A stretch of 64,000 bases of DNA from JBEKTW01 sp049515655 (GTDB lineage: Bacteria; Bacteroidota; Ignavibacteria; UBA10030; SZUA-254). The notes beneath the pieces were generated by a model, which had not been told where the DNA came from, searched no databases, and saw only the letters and a program-made list of their open reading frames with translations. The translations under genes were made by a program, and so were the position numbers. This document shows positions 1-9,314 of the stretch, piece after piece; the first letter of the stretch is position 1; the number at the start of each line of letters is the position of its first letter. Where the stretch lies: the NCBI GenBank assembly GCA_049515655.1, contig JBEKTW010000008.1, forward strand, positions 62,001 to 126,000, in the 5' to 3' direction.

Positions 1-1
1 G

Positions 2-1297
2 ATGCGATTTGTAATGGCACTGATTCTCGAGGCAGTTTTCTTGGGGCAATCGATGATAGCCCAGATGCAGTCGGTTCAGCCCGATTCTCTGTCGCTGGAA
101 CGGGCAATCGCCCTGGCCCTTGAGCACCATCCGTCGATGCGGGCGGCAGAGGCGAATACGCGGTCGGCGGCCAGCGGAGTGACGCAGGCGCTATCTACAT
201 ACTACCCGTCACTGGTTGCGTCGGGCGGCTTTACGCGAACGGACGGGGTCTTTGTGTTCAACCCATCAATTCCGCCCAGGGGGCAAACGTACAACAGTTA
301 CACGACCGGCCTGCAGTTTCAGGGGAATATCTTCGATTTCGGGAAGACGATCGAGCACGTTTCTGCGAGCAATGAGTTCCTCGACGCCGCGAATGCCGAT
401 TCCCGGTCGACGCGCGACGAAGTTATTCTGAATGTTCAGTTGGCCTACTTCGGCCTGGTACAGGCTGAACAGGTTGCCATCGTGAACCAGGAGGCTGTCG
501 ACCAGTCCGAGCAACACTTGAAGCAGGCAAAGGCGAATTATACCGTCGGCAAGCGCCCGCAATTTGACGTGACCAAAGCCGAAGTCGACCTTGCGAACGC
601 GAACGTCAATCTCATCCGTGCAGTGAACCAGACACGGCTTTCGAAGTTAGGGCTCGAGAATGCGATGGGAGTCCGGTCCACCGGGGAATATCGCGTTCAG
701 CATGGGTTCGATGTTGAACCCATGAACATGTCTCTCGATTCCATTAGATCGGTCACGATGGTTCAACGTCCTGAATTGATCGCGGCTCGATCGCGAGTAG
801 AAGCCAATGTTTCTCTCGCCTCTGCGGCTTGGGATCAGCACCTCCCCACACTGTCGTACACAAGCGGGTGGACATGGAGCAATTTTGACTACACCCCGTT
901 GTTTCGTCGATGGACGGCGGGCTTGACGGTCAGCCTTCCGGTGTTCGAGGGTTTTGCGATATCCGCGCAGGTGGAACAAGCCCGCGCCAATGCCGATGTC
1001 GCACGGGCAAACCTTGAACTCTTGAATGAATCGGTCATGCTTGAAGTGGAACAGAGCTTCCTGGGGCTCAAGGAAGCAGATGAGCAGATCAGCGCATCGT
1101 CGAAGTTGCTTGAACAGGCGGAGGAGAATCTCAACCTGGCGGAACGGCAATATGCAGCGGGCGTGGGGACGGAGCTGGATGTGTCCGATGCGCAGTTGTC
1201 ATTGTCGAACGCGAGGATTACGAAAATTCAGTCCCTGTACGATTACAACGCTGCACTCGTTCGCCTGAAGCGTTCGATGGGCAACGCCGGAAAATAA
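2..1297 (+). CDS. TolC-family outer-membrane efflux protein
   Basis: Outer-membrane channel of the OEP/TolC family, which as a trimer forms the exit duct of tripartite efflux pumps or type I secretion systems. The 431 residues match the family length. A hydrophobic N-terminus (about residues 3-20) looks like a signal peptide. Two similar alpha-helical halves follow, each rich in A, N, Q and E, with repeated helices such as LEQAEENLNLAERQYAAG near the C-terminus. The ATG lies at the second base of the window, so an upstream start cannot be excluded. No inner-membrane pump or adaptor gene is visible; if present they lie to the left. A hairpin terminator follows the stop. Family assignment is firm, substrate unknown. 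Confidence 0.85.
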   Translation: MRFVMALILEAVFLGQSMIAQMQSVQPDSLSLERAIALALEHHPSMRAAEANTRSAASGVTQALSTYYPSLVASGGFTRTDGVFVFNPSIPPRGQTYNSYTTGLQFQGNIFDFGKTIEHVSASNEFLDAANADSRSTRDEVILNVQLAYFGLVQAEQVAIVNQEAVDQSEQHLKQAKANYTVGKRPQFDVTKAEVDLANANVNLIRAVNQTRLSKLGLENAMGVRSTGEYRVQHGFDVEPMNMSLDSIRSVTMVQRPELIAARSRVEANVSLASAAWDQHLPTLSYTSGWTWSNFDYTPLFRRWTAGLTVSLPVFEGFAISAQVEQARANADVARANLELLNESVMLEVEQSFLGLKEADEQISASSKLLEQAEENLNLAERQYAAGVGTELDVSDAQLSLSNARITKIQSLYDYNAALVRLKRSMGNAGK

Positions 1298-1379
1298 GAT
1301 AATCCGCCCGCCAGGTGGCAATTCCCTCAGCGGACAAGTCAGTCTGAAGTTCCGCCAACCGCGTTCCCAGATTCACGCC

Positions 1380-1422
1380 CGAGGGAGAAACCCTACCGTT
1401 CTTTGATCATTCCCTCGTTTTT
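1380..1422 (+). terminator. Intrinsic terminator after the TolC-like gene
   Basis: CGAGGGA (1380-1386) pairs perfectly with TCCCTCG (1411-1417) across a 24-nt loop and is followed directly by five T residues. The T tract overlaps the upstream element of the nuoJ promoter. This separates the outer-membrane gene from the nuo operon. Confidence 0.5.
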
Positions 1423-1451
1423 GAAAGTGGCAGAAAATTTTGCTATCTTCA
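1420..1451 (+). promoter_or_regulatory. Promoter of nuoJKLMN
   Basis: TTTG, 20 nt, TATCTTCA: one example of the TTG-N20-TAnnTT pattern seen ahead of many genes in this window. It ends 35 nt before the nuoJ ATG. Confidence 0.55.
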
Positions 1452-1486
1452 ATGATGTGTTTTCTGAAGAAATTTCGCGGCCGTGA

Positions 1487-1999
1487 ATGAATTTTGAAAC
1501 CGTTTTTCTCTTTGTTGTGGCAGGGGTAGCAATCGCCTCAGCTATCCTGATGGTCACCCGCCGGAATCCGATCATGAGTGTCCTTTTCCTGATTGTGAAT
1601 TTCTTCTGCCTTGCCTTGCTGTACCTTGCTCTCAAAGCACAGTTCATCGCTATCATCCAGATCCTCGTGTACGCAGGGGCAATCATGGTGCTCTTTCTGT
1701 TCGTGATCATGCTCTTGAATTTGAAGGACGAACGAACTCGCAATGAGAAACCCGGCTACACGAAAATCATGGCGGTAGCACTGGCCTGCGTAGTTTTGGG
1801 GGAGCTTCTGGTGAGCATTGTCGTATCGGGCACTTCCGGACCCCTTGCGGCGTCTCCGATGGCGGCTCAAATAGGAACAGTCGAATCCATCGGAAAGGTG
1901 ATGTTTTCGCAATACGTTCTTCCATTTGAAGTGACTTCCATAGTACTGCTTGCGGCGATCGTCGGAGTTGTTGTACTGGCGAAAAGAGGGAGCGAGTGA
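1487..1999 (+). CDS. nuoJ: NADH-quinone oxidoreductase subunit J
   Basis: Membrane-arm subunit of respiratory complex I (NDH-1), next to the site where quinone reduction couples to proton movement. The 170 residues hold about five membrane helices. The segment VYAGAIMVLFLFVIMLLNL carries the family's conserved helix 3, which undergoes the alpha/pi-bulge change described for ND6/NuoJ. It is the first gene of a tight nuoJKLMN operon: nuoK starts inside its stop codon. The hydrophilic-arm genes nuoA-I are not next to it. Assignment rests on sequence and gene order together. Confidence 0.95.
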   Translation: MNFETVFLFVVAGVAIASAILMVTRRNPIMSVLFLIVNFFCLALLYLALKAQFIAIIQILVYAGAIMVLFLFVIMLLNLKDERTRNEKPGYTKIMAVALACVVLGELLVSIVVSGTSGPLAASPMAAQIGTVESIGKVMFSQYVLPFEVTSIVLLAAIVGVVVLAKRGSE

Positions 2000-2316
2000 A
2001 TATAACGGCACCTGGGATACCGCTGAATTATTACCTGACGCTCGGCGCGATACTCTTTTCCATTGGCGTCGTTGGGGTTCTGACAAGGCGCAATGCCATT
2101 ATCGTTTTTATGTCCATTGAGTTGATGTTGAACTCCGTGAACCTCACGCTTGTCGTGTTCTCATCCTATCTGGGAAACTCTACCGGCCAGATACTTGTAT
2201 TTTTTGTGATGGCCGTGGCGGCGGCGGAAGCTGCTGTCGGGTTGGCCATTATCATCGCGCTGTTTCGGAATAAGCAAACGGTGAATATTGATGAAATCAA
2301 TATCATGAAATGGTAG
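1996..2316 (+). CDS. nuoK: NADH-quinone oxidoreductase subunit K
   Basis: Small complex I membrane subunit (ND4L homologue) with three helices, 106 residues. The two buried acids of the proton path are present: E42 in MSIELMLN and E78 in AAAEAAVG. They correspond to the essential glutamates of E. coli NuoK. Translation starts at a GTG overlapping the nuoJ stop (GTGA), which implies coupling. It ends immediately before the nuoL ATG. Confidence 0.96.
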   Translation: MNITAPGIPLNYYLTLGAILFSIGVVGVLTRRNAIIVFMSIELMLNSVNLTLVVFSSYLGNSTGQILVFFVMAVAAAEAAVGLAIIIALFRNKQTVNIDEINIMKW

Positions 2317-4269
2317 ATGTATAATCTCGCCGGCTACATAGTCTATCTTCCCCTCGTAGGATTTCTCGTCAATGGTTTGCTCGGCAAGAAATTGTCGTCG
2401 GAGAAATTAAGTGGTTCGATAGGAAGCGGGGTCGTAGGAGCGTCCTTCGTGATCGCGGCAATGATGTTCATGGAGATGGCGAAATCCCGCGTTGAGGATC
2501 GGTCCCATATCGTCACTATTTTCAATTGGATCTCAACGGGCTCTCTCTCGGTGAACATCTCCTACCAGGTCGACCAGCTCTCCATTCTCATGACGCTGAT
2601 CGTCACCGGCGTAGGATTCCTGATTCACGTGTACTCCATCGGCTACATGCGGGGGGATCCGGGTTTTTGGAGATTCTTCGCCTACCTGAATCTTTTCATC
2701 TTCATGATGCTGAACCTCGTCCTCGCAGACAATTTTGTCCTGATGTTCCTCGGTTGGGAAGGGGTAGGCCTCTGTTCGTACCTCCTGATCGGCTTTTGGC
2801 ATGACAGGAAATTCGACACCGGGGGGTACAAAGCCGGAACGGCGACGACAAGTGACGCCGCGAAGAAAGCGTTCATCGTCAATCGCGTCGGAGACTTCGG
2901 TTTTCTCATCGCGATTTTCTTGATCTTCAAAACATTCGGCAGCCTTGGATTTGAGGACGTTTTCTCCCGTGCGGCGGCTTCGATAACTTCCGGCAACACG
3001 ACGATATTCTGGATTACGCTGTTGCTGTTTCTGGGAGCAACGGGCAAGTCCGCTCAAATTCCTCTCTTTGTCTGGCTTCCCGATGCCATGGCTGGTCCGA
3101 CCCCCGTAAGCGCCCTCATTCATGCTGCAACCATGGTGACGGCCGGTGTCTATATGGTCGCCCGTTGCTCGGTCCTCTACGCGCTTGCACCGGAGACAAT
3201 GCAAATCGTTGCAGTGATCGGCATCTGCACGGCGGTTTTCGCGGCAACCATGGCCCTTGTTCAGAATGATATTAAGAAAATACTTGCATATTCGACGATA
3301 AGCCAGCTCGGCTACATGTTCCTGGGCCTCGGTGTCGGGGCGTTTGCCTCGGGGATTTTCCACGTCATGACGCACGCATTTTTCAAGGCGCTGCTTTTCC
3401 TCGGCGCGGGGGCGGTCATTCACTCGCTGCATGATGAGCAGGATATTCGGAAAATGGGCGGATTGGAAGCCCGGATGCCGACGACGTACAAAACATTTGT
3501 CGTCGCCGCGCTCGCGATTGCAGGCCTTCCACCGCTCTCCGGGTTCTTTAGCAAGGACGAAATCCTCTGGCGAGCATTTTCGCAGGGTTCGGTCATCTAC
3601 TGGCTTCTGGGCTGGCTCTGTGCGGGCTTGACAGCCTTCTACATGTTCAGGCTTGTCACGCTCGCATTCAGCGGCGAAGCTCGATGGTCGCACGATAAAC
3701 ACCCTCATGAGGCGCCGAAAGTGATGACCATTCCTCTGATCATTCTTGCAGTGCTTTCAATCATCGGTGGATTCGTCGGTATTCCGCAAAGCCTGGGGGG
3801 CGGCAATGCCATCGAACGTTGGCTTGAGCCGATTTTTGAAAGAGCGACTGTCAATCTCACGATTGTGAATGAAGGTTCGAGAGCATCCGAGTATCTCGCG
3901 ATGGTGCTTTCTGTCGCGATTGCTATCGGCGGAATTTATCTCGCCCGGATTATCTATCGGAAGCGCACGGACATTGTCGCCAGACTGTCGGCTTCATTCG
4001 GTGCCATGTACAGGGTGCTGTTGAACAAGTACTACGTCGATGAGGCGTACGATGCTGCTATCGTAAGCCCGGTGGTCAAAGGTTCGGAGAGACTTCTGTG
4101 GAAGGGCTTTGATGTAGGAGTGATTGACGGATTGGTAAACGGTCTGGCATCGTCCATGAAGAAACTCAGCGGATTGATGCGACGGCTGCAGGTCGGCGTG
4201 GCGCAAAGCTATGCGCTGGCTTTCGTGATCGGAATCATCGTAATTCTTGGAATTTTGGTGTTGAAGTGA
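2317..4269 (+). CDS. nuoL: NADH-quinone oxidoreductase subunit L
   Basis: Largest antiporter-like subunit of complex I (ND5 homologue), 650 residues, slightly longer than E. coli NuoL. The N-terminal part has the Proton_antipo_N region. GWEGVGLCSYLLIGFW carries the conserved glutamate, and KSAQIPLFVWLPDAM plus ALIHAATMVTAGVY carry the lysine and histidine signature of the channel. The C-terminus has extra membrane segments and the long amphipathic lateral helix typical of NuoL. The ATG follows the nuoK stop with no gap, and the gene overlaps nuoM by 4 nt. Confidence 0.97.
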   Translation: MYNLAGYIVYLPLVGFLVNGLLGKKLSSEKLSGSIGSGVVGASFVIAAMMFMEMAKSRVEDRSHIVTIFNWISTGSLSVNISYQVDQLSILMTLIVTGVGFLIHVYSIGYMRGDPGFWRFFAYLNLFIFMMLNLVLADNFVLMFLGWEGVGLCSYLLIGFWHDRKFDTGGYKAGTATTSDAAKKAFIVNRVGDFGFLIAIFLIFKTFGSLGFEDVFSRAAASITSGNTTIFWITLLLFLGATGKSAQIPLFVWLPDAMAGPTPVSALIHAATMVTAGVYMVARCSVLYALAPETMQIVAVIGICTAVFAATMALVQNDIKKILAYSTISQLGYMFLGLGVGAFASGIFHVMTHAFFKALLFLGAGAVIHSLHDEQDIRKMGGLEARMPTTYKTFVVAALAIAGLPPLSGFFSKDEILWRAFSQGSVIYWLLGWLCAGLTAFYMFRLVTLAFSGEARWSHDKHPHEAPKVMTIPLIILAVLSIIGGFVGIPQSLGGGNAIERWLEPIFERATVNLTIVNEGSRASEYLAMVLSVAIAIGGIYLARIIYRKRTDIVARLSASFGAMYRVLLNKYYVDEAYDAAIVSPVVKGSERLLWKGFDVGVIDGLVNGLASSMKKLSGLMRRLQVGVAQSYALAFVIGIIVILGILVLK

Positions 4270-5858
4270 ACCAGTCTTTCATTCTGACCGCCATCATCTT
4301 CCTGCCGCTCGTCGGCGCTGTCGGCCTTTTCACGCTCCGGCGGGAGCATCTCACGGCAATCAAGAGTGTGGGACTTGCATTCAGTCTCCTCACACTTCTC
4401 CTTTCCCTGTATGTATTCTACAAGTTCGATTCGTCGACCGCCGGGATGCAGTTTTCGCTTTCCGTGCCTTGGATTCAATCGTTGAATGTAAACTACACCG
4501 TCGGCATAGACGGCATATCATTGTTGCTGGTTCTGTTAACGGCGTTCCTGACACCGGTTGCCATGCTATCTGCCTGGAATTCAATCCAGCACAGAGTGAG
4601 AGAATTCACGATCATGGTCTTGCTTCTGGAAACCGGGATGCTTGGCGTATTCTGCGCGCTGGATCTGGTCCTCTTCTACATGTTCTGGGAAGCCATGTTG
4701 ATACCGATGTACTTCATCATCGGTATTTGGGGTGGGGGAAATAGGATTTATGCCGCCGTCAAGTTTTTCTTGTATACTATGTTCGGGAGCCTGTTGATGC
4801 TTGTCGCCATCATCTGGCTGGGTTACTATGCATCGCAGGTAGCGTCTCCGGGAAAGTTCACAACCGACCTGGTCCAGTTGTATATTCTGGGTCCGCAGAT
4901 TCCCGTTGCGATCCAGACGTGGATGTTCCTGGCCTTTGCCTTGAGTTTCGCTATCAAAGTTCCGCTGTTCCCGTTTCACACTTGGTTGCCCGACGCCCAC
5001 GTTGAAGCCCCGACGGCAGGAAGCGTGATACTTGCAGGCGTGCTGCTGAAGATGGGGACGTATGGCTTGCTTCGTTTCTGTTTGCCCCTTTTTCCTCAAG
5101 CGACGTTCATATTCATGCCGTATATGGCAGCGCTTGCGGTAATAGGCATCATCTACGGAGCCCTGGTTTCTATGGTGCAGACGGACATCAAAAAGCTGGT
5201 TGCATACTCCTCTGTGAGTCATCTGGGCTTTGTCGTCCTCGGGATTTTTGCACTCACAGTCGAGGGCGTTCAGGGAAGTATCATTCAAATGTTCAACCAT
5301 GGACTTTCTACCGGGGCGCTCTTCTTGATCGTGGGCATGATTTACGACAGGCGGCACACACGCGATATCACCGAGTTTGGAGGACTTGCCAAGGTCGTGC
5401 CGATTCTTTCCACGTTCTTCATGATTGTGTCACTGTCTTCGATCGGATTGCCGGGATTGAATGGATTCGTCGGAGAGTTTCTAATTCTTCTCGGCTCATT
5501 CTATTCGCGATACCTGAATCAGTGGTTTACGATCGTCGCCGCTACCGGAGTCATTTTGGCGGCAGTCTACCTCTTATGGATGTACCAACGGGTTGTCTTT
5601 GGAAAAGTGGCGAACCCTGCAAATCAGAATCTTTCCGACCTTTCGTTGCGCGAAATTGCCGTTCTCGTACCCGTTGTGGTGTTCATCGTGTGGATCGGGG
5701 TTTATCCGGGAACATTCTTGAAGAAAACCGAGGTGTCTGCACATCAGGTTGTGCTAAGGGCCAGCAGTCAGTTTCAGCTTCGTAATCTCACGCTGAATAA
5801 CCCGATGGGCGGAGTCAATATGGTCGAAACAGGAAACAAAGCCGGGTCGAGCAAATGA
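4266..5858 (+). CDS. nuoM: NADH-quinone oxidoreductase subunit M
   Basis: Second antiporter-like proton-pumping subunit of complex I (ND4 homologue), 530 residues. The membrane motif MFWEAMLIPMYFIIGIWGG contains the key glutamate. KVPLFPFHTWLPDAHVEAP and VLLKMGTYGLLRF contain the conserved lysine/histidine region and distinguish NuoM from NuoL. It starts with a GTG inside the nuoL stop (GTGA) and its own stop overlaps the ATG of nuoN, so the operon is translationally coupled throughout. Confidence 0.97.
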   Translation: MNQSFILTAIIFLPLVGAVGLFTLRREHLTAIKSVGLAFSLLTLLLSLYVFYKFDSSTAGMQFSLSVPWIQSLNVNYTVGIDGISLLLVLLTAFLTPVAMLSAWNSIQHRVREFTIMVLLLETGMLGVFCALDLVLFYMFWEAMLIPMYFIIGIWGGGNRIYAAVKFFLYTMFGSLLMLVAIIWLGYYASQVASPGKFTTDLVQLYILGPQIPVAIQTWMFLAFALSFAIKVPLFPFHTWLPDAHVEAPTAGSVILAGVLLKMGTYGLLRFCLPLFPQATFIFMPYMAALAVIGIIYGALVSMVQTDIKKLVAYSSVSHLGFVVLGIFALTVEGVQGSIIQMFNHGLSTGALFLIVGMIYDRRHTRDITEFGGLAKVVPILSTFFMIVSLSSIGLPGLNGFVGEFLILLGSFYSRYLNQWFTIVAATGVILAAVYLLWMYQRVVFGKVANPANQNLSDLSLREIAVLVPVVVFIVWIGVYPGTFLKKTEVSAHQVVLRASSQFQLRNLTLNNPMGGVNMVETGNKAGSSK

Positions 5859-7276
5859 ATGCTATGACACCCGACATCCTGTTGCTTACACCGATTTTGT
5901 CCATAACATGCACTGCGCTCATGGTTCTTCTCATTGATGCGCTGGTGAGAAGGAGCGAAGGGCCGAGTTTTTGGGTATCGGTGCTCGGCATCGTCCTCGG
6001 CATCGCGTGTTCGCTGGCGACCATAGGCGGGCGCGGGGAAGTGTTCAACCACATGATGATGGTAGGAGGGTATGGAACGTTCTTTGGCATCTTGTTCATG
6101 GTTTCTGCGTTAGCGACGGTTCTCCTGTCTCGGGAGTATCTCAAATCAAGCCAGAGGTCCCTTGGAGAATTTTATCTGCTTGTTCTTTTTGCGACGATCG
6201 GGATGATGCTCATCGCATCCGCGGCAGATTTGATAATGATCTTCCTTGGGATCGAGCTGATGTCTGTCTGCCTCTACGTCCTTGCGGGATTCTTGCGTAA
6301 ACGGGTCAAATCGAATGAATCGTCGTTGAAGTATTTCTTGCTGGGTGCATTTGCAACGGGATTCCTTCTTTATGGCATTGCATTGATCTACGGGTCGAGC
6401 GGAACAACCAACATCGGCATGATTGTCGCAAAGTACGCTGACCTGTCGTCGTCGAAAATATTTTGGGCCGGGAGCGGGCTTCTTCTGGTGGGTCTCGCGT
6501 TCAAAGCTGCAGCCGTTCCTTTCCACATGTGGGTACCGGATGTCTACGAGGGTTCGCCGACGACAATCGCCGGCTTTATGTCGACAGGAGCCAAGGCGGC
6601 AGCATTTTCGGCGTTGATTCTCGTGTTCGCTGGACCATTCGTTCATGGGGAAGGAATACGGCTGGCCCTTGCAGTTGTTGCGGCTGCTTCGATGATTCTC
6701 GGAAATATCGTCGCGCTGTCTCAATCGAACATCAAGCGCATGCTCGCGTATTCCAGTATCGCGCATGCGGGATACATGCTGGCCGGGCTGGCTGCTGCGA
6801 ATCCACTCGGCCGGACCGGGGTTGCTTTTTATCTCACGGCGTATACGTTCATGAATCTTGGCGCATTCGGAGTCTTGTCGCTCCTGGAAAATGATGAGGA
6901 GAGAAATCTGACATTCGAGCACTATTCCGGGCTCGCAGGCAGAAGGCCCTACCTTGCGGCTATTATGGCAATCTTCATGCTTTCGTTATCGGGCATTCCT
7001 CCATTCGCGGGCTTCCTTGGAAAATATTATGTCTTTGCGGCAGCTGTGGACGCTCATATGACGTGGTTGGCCGTCACGGGAGTTCTGACGAGTGTTCTGG
7101 GTGCCTATTATTACTTGCGTCTCGTCGTGGTAATGTATTTTGAAGAAGCCGATGAATCGCTGCCCGCAGTTTCATCCAAACTGGGGCTGGCTGTTCTGAC
7201 CTTCGCAGCATTGACAGTCATTGAACTGGGTATATTCCCTTCGTCTGTCCTGTCATTCATCGATAAGCTTTTCTGA
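5855..7276 (+). CDS. nuoN: NADH-quinone oxidoreductase subunit N
   Basis: Third antiporter-like complex I subunit (ND2 homologue), 473 residues. FLGIELMSVCLYVLAGF carries the conserved glutamate; KAAAVPFHMWVPDVYEGSP and KRMLAYSSIAHAGYML are NuoN signatures. It is the last nuo gene here. The gene for a bifunctional NAD(P)HX repair enzyme follows after 3 nt and is probably co-transcribed, joining NADH oxidation and NADH repair in one unit. Confidence 0.97.
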   Translation: MNAMTPDILLLTPILSITCTALMVLLIDALVRRSEGPSFWVSVLGIVLGIACSLATIGGRGEVFNHMMMVGGYGTFFGILFMVSALATVLLSREYLKSSQRSLGEFYLLVLFATIGMMLIASAADLIMIFLGIELMSVCLYVLAGFLRKRVKSNESSLKYFLLGAFATGFLLYGIALIYGSSGTTNIGMIVAKYADLSSSKIFWAGSGLLLVGLAFKAAAVPFHMWVPDVYEGSPTTIAGFMSTGAKAAAFSALILVFAGPFVHGEGIRLALAVVAAASMILGNIVALSQSNIKRMLAYSSIAHAGYMLAGLAAANPLGRTGVAFYLTAYTFMNLGAFGVLSLLENDEERNLTFEHYSGLAGRRPYLAAIMAIFMLSLSGIPPFAGFLGKYYVFAAAVDAHMTWLAVTGVLTSVLGAYYYLRLVVVMYFEEADESLPAVSSKLGLAVLTFAALTVIELGIFPSSVLSFIDKLF

Positions 7277-7279
7277 GAG

Positions 7280-8854
7280 ATGGAAATTGTTGTAACTTCG
7301 AAAGAGATGCGTGCACTCGATGGCCTTGCCATCAAGAAGCTTGCCGTTCCCGGACTGATCCTCATGGAAAATGCGGGTCGGGGAGTAGTTGATGCAATGG
7401 AACATGAGTATGGTCGTATGGCTGGCAGATCGGTCGTCGTTCTCTGCGGCAAGGGGAACAACGGAGGCGACGGTTTTGTTGTCGCCCGCCATGCTCTGAC
7501 CCGCCGCGCGACAGTTACTGCCGTGATCGTCGGGAAGATGCGCGATATTCGGGGGGATGCGAAGCTAAACCTGGAAATACTGAAAAAAACAGCTAAGACT
7601 CTGCCTGCCGGTCATGGTCTCAGGATCATCGAATTGAAGTCGTCACGCTTGTTGAGAATGCTCCCAAAGGCGGATTTCCTTGTCGATGCAATCTTTGGTA
7701 CAGGTTTTTCGGGAGCAGTCCGGGGACTTTATAGAGATGTCATCCAATGGACAAACGACTCGTCATCCATAAAGGTAAGCATTGACATTCCGTCTGGCCT
7801 GAACGCAGACACAGGCAAAGTAGAGAATATCGCATTCAAAGCGAACCTCACCCTGACAATGGGGATGAAGAAAATAGGGTTAATTACTGGTAAATCAAAT
7901 GATTACATTGGTAAGCTTAAAGTTGTAGATCTTGGTACTATCCAGTGCATTTCGGCTAAGCCTAGAATCGGCACCTACATAGTCGAGGCCGCAGATGTCA
8001 GGGGATCCCTACCACATCGGGCATTCGACGCTCACAAGCACAGTGTCGGCAAGATATTTGTCCTCGCCGGCTCACAAGGCTTCACGGGAGCAGCTGCTAT
8101 GGCAGCCAAATCGGGATTGAGATCGGGAGCAGGAGCAGTGATCCTGGGGACTCCCAAATCGATATCTTCGATTCTGGCAAGAAAACTCACAGAAGTCATG
8201 GTCGAGCCACTGGAAGAAACTTCAGACGGCAGTTTGAGCCTTCGAGCATTGGAGAAGGCCCAGAAGCATATCCGTTGGGCCGATGTTGTGGTTATCGGGC
8301 CGGGGCTTTCGGTCAATCCGGAGACCCAACAGCTGGTCTGGAAGATCGTGGGTTCGGTGGAAAAGCCGCTACTTCTTGATGCTGATGCTTTGAACGCCCT
8401 AGCTGCGAATATTTCCATCTTGAAGCGCCGGCGGAGCAAAGAAATTATCATCACACCGCATTCCGGGGAGCTCTCCCGGTTGATTGGGGTGAAATCCACT
8501 TTGATTGATGAGCAGAGGGTCAACATTGCACGGGACGTCGCAAAGAGATTCAAACTCACGCTCGTCTTGAAGGGTGCACCGACCGTATCGAGTTCTCCAC
8601 AGGGGGAAGTTTATGTTAATCCTACAGGCAATGCCGGCATGGCGACTGCGGGCTCAGGAGACGTCTTGACGGGAGTCATCGCAGGTTTGTGGGCTCAGGG
8701 AGCGGAGCAGACCATCGCGGCGTACTGTGGCGTGTACATCCACGGTCTAGCAGGCGATCTGGCGCACAAGAAGTTGGGTGAGAAAAGCATGATGGCCTTG
8801 GACATTCAAGACATGCTGCCTGAAGCGTTTACCCGAGTAGAGGGAAACGAATAG
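7280..8854 (+). CDS. nnr: Bifunctional NAD(P)H-hydrate epimerase / ADP-dependent dehydratase
   Basis: Repairs hydrated NADH and NADPH. The N-terminal YjeF_N domain (about 1-215) epimerises R- and S-NAD(P)HX; NAGRGV (31-36) and GKGNNGGDGFVVAR (57-70) mark it. The C-terminal carbohydrate-kinase-like domain (about 235-524) dehydrates S-NAD(P)HX with ADP or ATP; PTGNAGMATAGSGDVLTGV is its nucleotide and substrate signature. At 524 residues it is a normal-length fusion. The ATG lies 3 nt after the nuoN stop. Confidence 0.93.
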   Translation: MEIVVTSKEMRALDGLAIKKLAVPGLILMENAGRGVVDAMEHEYGRMAGRSVVVLCGKGNNGGDGFVVARHALTRRATVTAVIVGKMRDIRGDAKLNLEILKKTAKTLPAGHGLRIIELKSSRLLRMLPKADFLVDAIFGTGFSGAVRGLYRDVIQWTNDSSSIKVSIDIPSGLNADTGKVENIAFKANLTLTMGMKKIGLITGKSNDYIGKLKVVDLGTIQCISAKPRIGTYIVEAADVRGSLPHRAFDAHKHSVGKIFVLAGSQGFTGAAAMAAKSGLRSGAGAVILGTPKSISSILARKLTEVMVEPLEETSDGSLSLRALEKAQKHIRWADVVVIGPGLSVNPETQQLVWKIVGSVEKPLLLDADALNALAANISILKRRRSKEIIITPHSGELSRLIGVKSTLIDEQRVNIARDVAKRFKLTLVLKGAPTVSSSPQGEVYVNPTGNAGMATAGSGDVLTGVIAGLWAQGAEQTIAAYCGVYIHGLAGDLAHKKLGEKSMMALDIQDMLPEAFTRVEGNE

Positions 8855-8859
8855 ACAGA

Positions 8860-9273
8860 ATGACTCCTCCAGGTTTGTCTCTCATGAAGTACAGATACCC
8901 TGCAATCATTTGGGCAGTGGTTATTTTCATTCTTTCGTCGGTTCCTTCAAGTGCAATTCCGAAAATGGACATCTTGTCTCACGACAAACTCATCCATGGA
9001 ACAATCTTTTTCATTTTCGGCGTATTCGTGTATCGCGCACTCGCTCCGGGGAATGCCTCGCACCGGTTCAACTGGAAGCGGGCGTTGGTATCGTTTGCCA
9101 TCGTGGCCGGTTACGGTATCCTGGATGAACTTCATCAGCATTTCGTCCCGGGCCGCACTCCGGACATCTATGACGCGCTGGCCGACGCCCTCGGTGGCCT
9201 GATTTCCTTGATGGCAATGTTCGGGTACGTTAGGATTAGGTTCCCAGATCTCAAAAAGAAACTGCAGACGTAG
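8860..9273 (+). CDS. VanZ-family membrane protein
   Basis: Small four-helix membrane protein of the VanZ family, 137 residues. The family signature DELHQHFVPGRTPDIYD is at about residues 89-105, and HDKLIH at 41-46 is the usual acidic/histidine motif after helix 1. VanZ itself gives low-level teicoplanin resistance, but most relatives have no known function, so none is assigned. The start may be ATG 8860, 5 nt after the previous stop, or ATG 8884. It is probably the last gene of the nuo transcript, because tgt has its own promoter. Confidence 0.8.
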   Translation: MTPPGLSLMKYRYPAIIWAVVIFILSSVPSSAIPKMDILSHDKLIHGTIFFIFGVFVYRALAPGNASHRFNWKRALVSFAIVAGYGILDELHQHFVPGRTPDIYDALADALGGLISLMAMFGYVRIRFPDLKKKLQT

Positions 9274-9279
9274 GCTTCA

Positions 9280-9310
9280 TTGCATATTGACCCGAATTTG
9301 CTTAAGTTTA
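9280..9310 (+). promoter_or_regulatory. Promoter of tgt
   Basis: TTG (9280-9282), 20 nt, TAAGTTTA (9303-9310). Only 4 nt separate the downstream element from the tgt ATG, so the mRNA is predicted to begin at or within a few bases of the start codon. Confidence 0.55.
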
Positions 9311-9314
9311 TTTA

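Noticed and set aside
2533..3708. Long minus-strand open frame of 391 codons opposite nuoL
   Set aside because: It is the reverse-strand shadow of a highly conserved complex I gene; composition is rich in H, R, E and C with no fold-like pattern.
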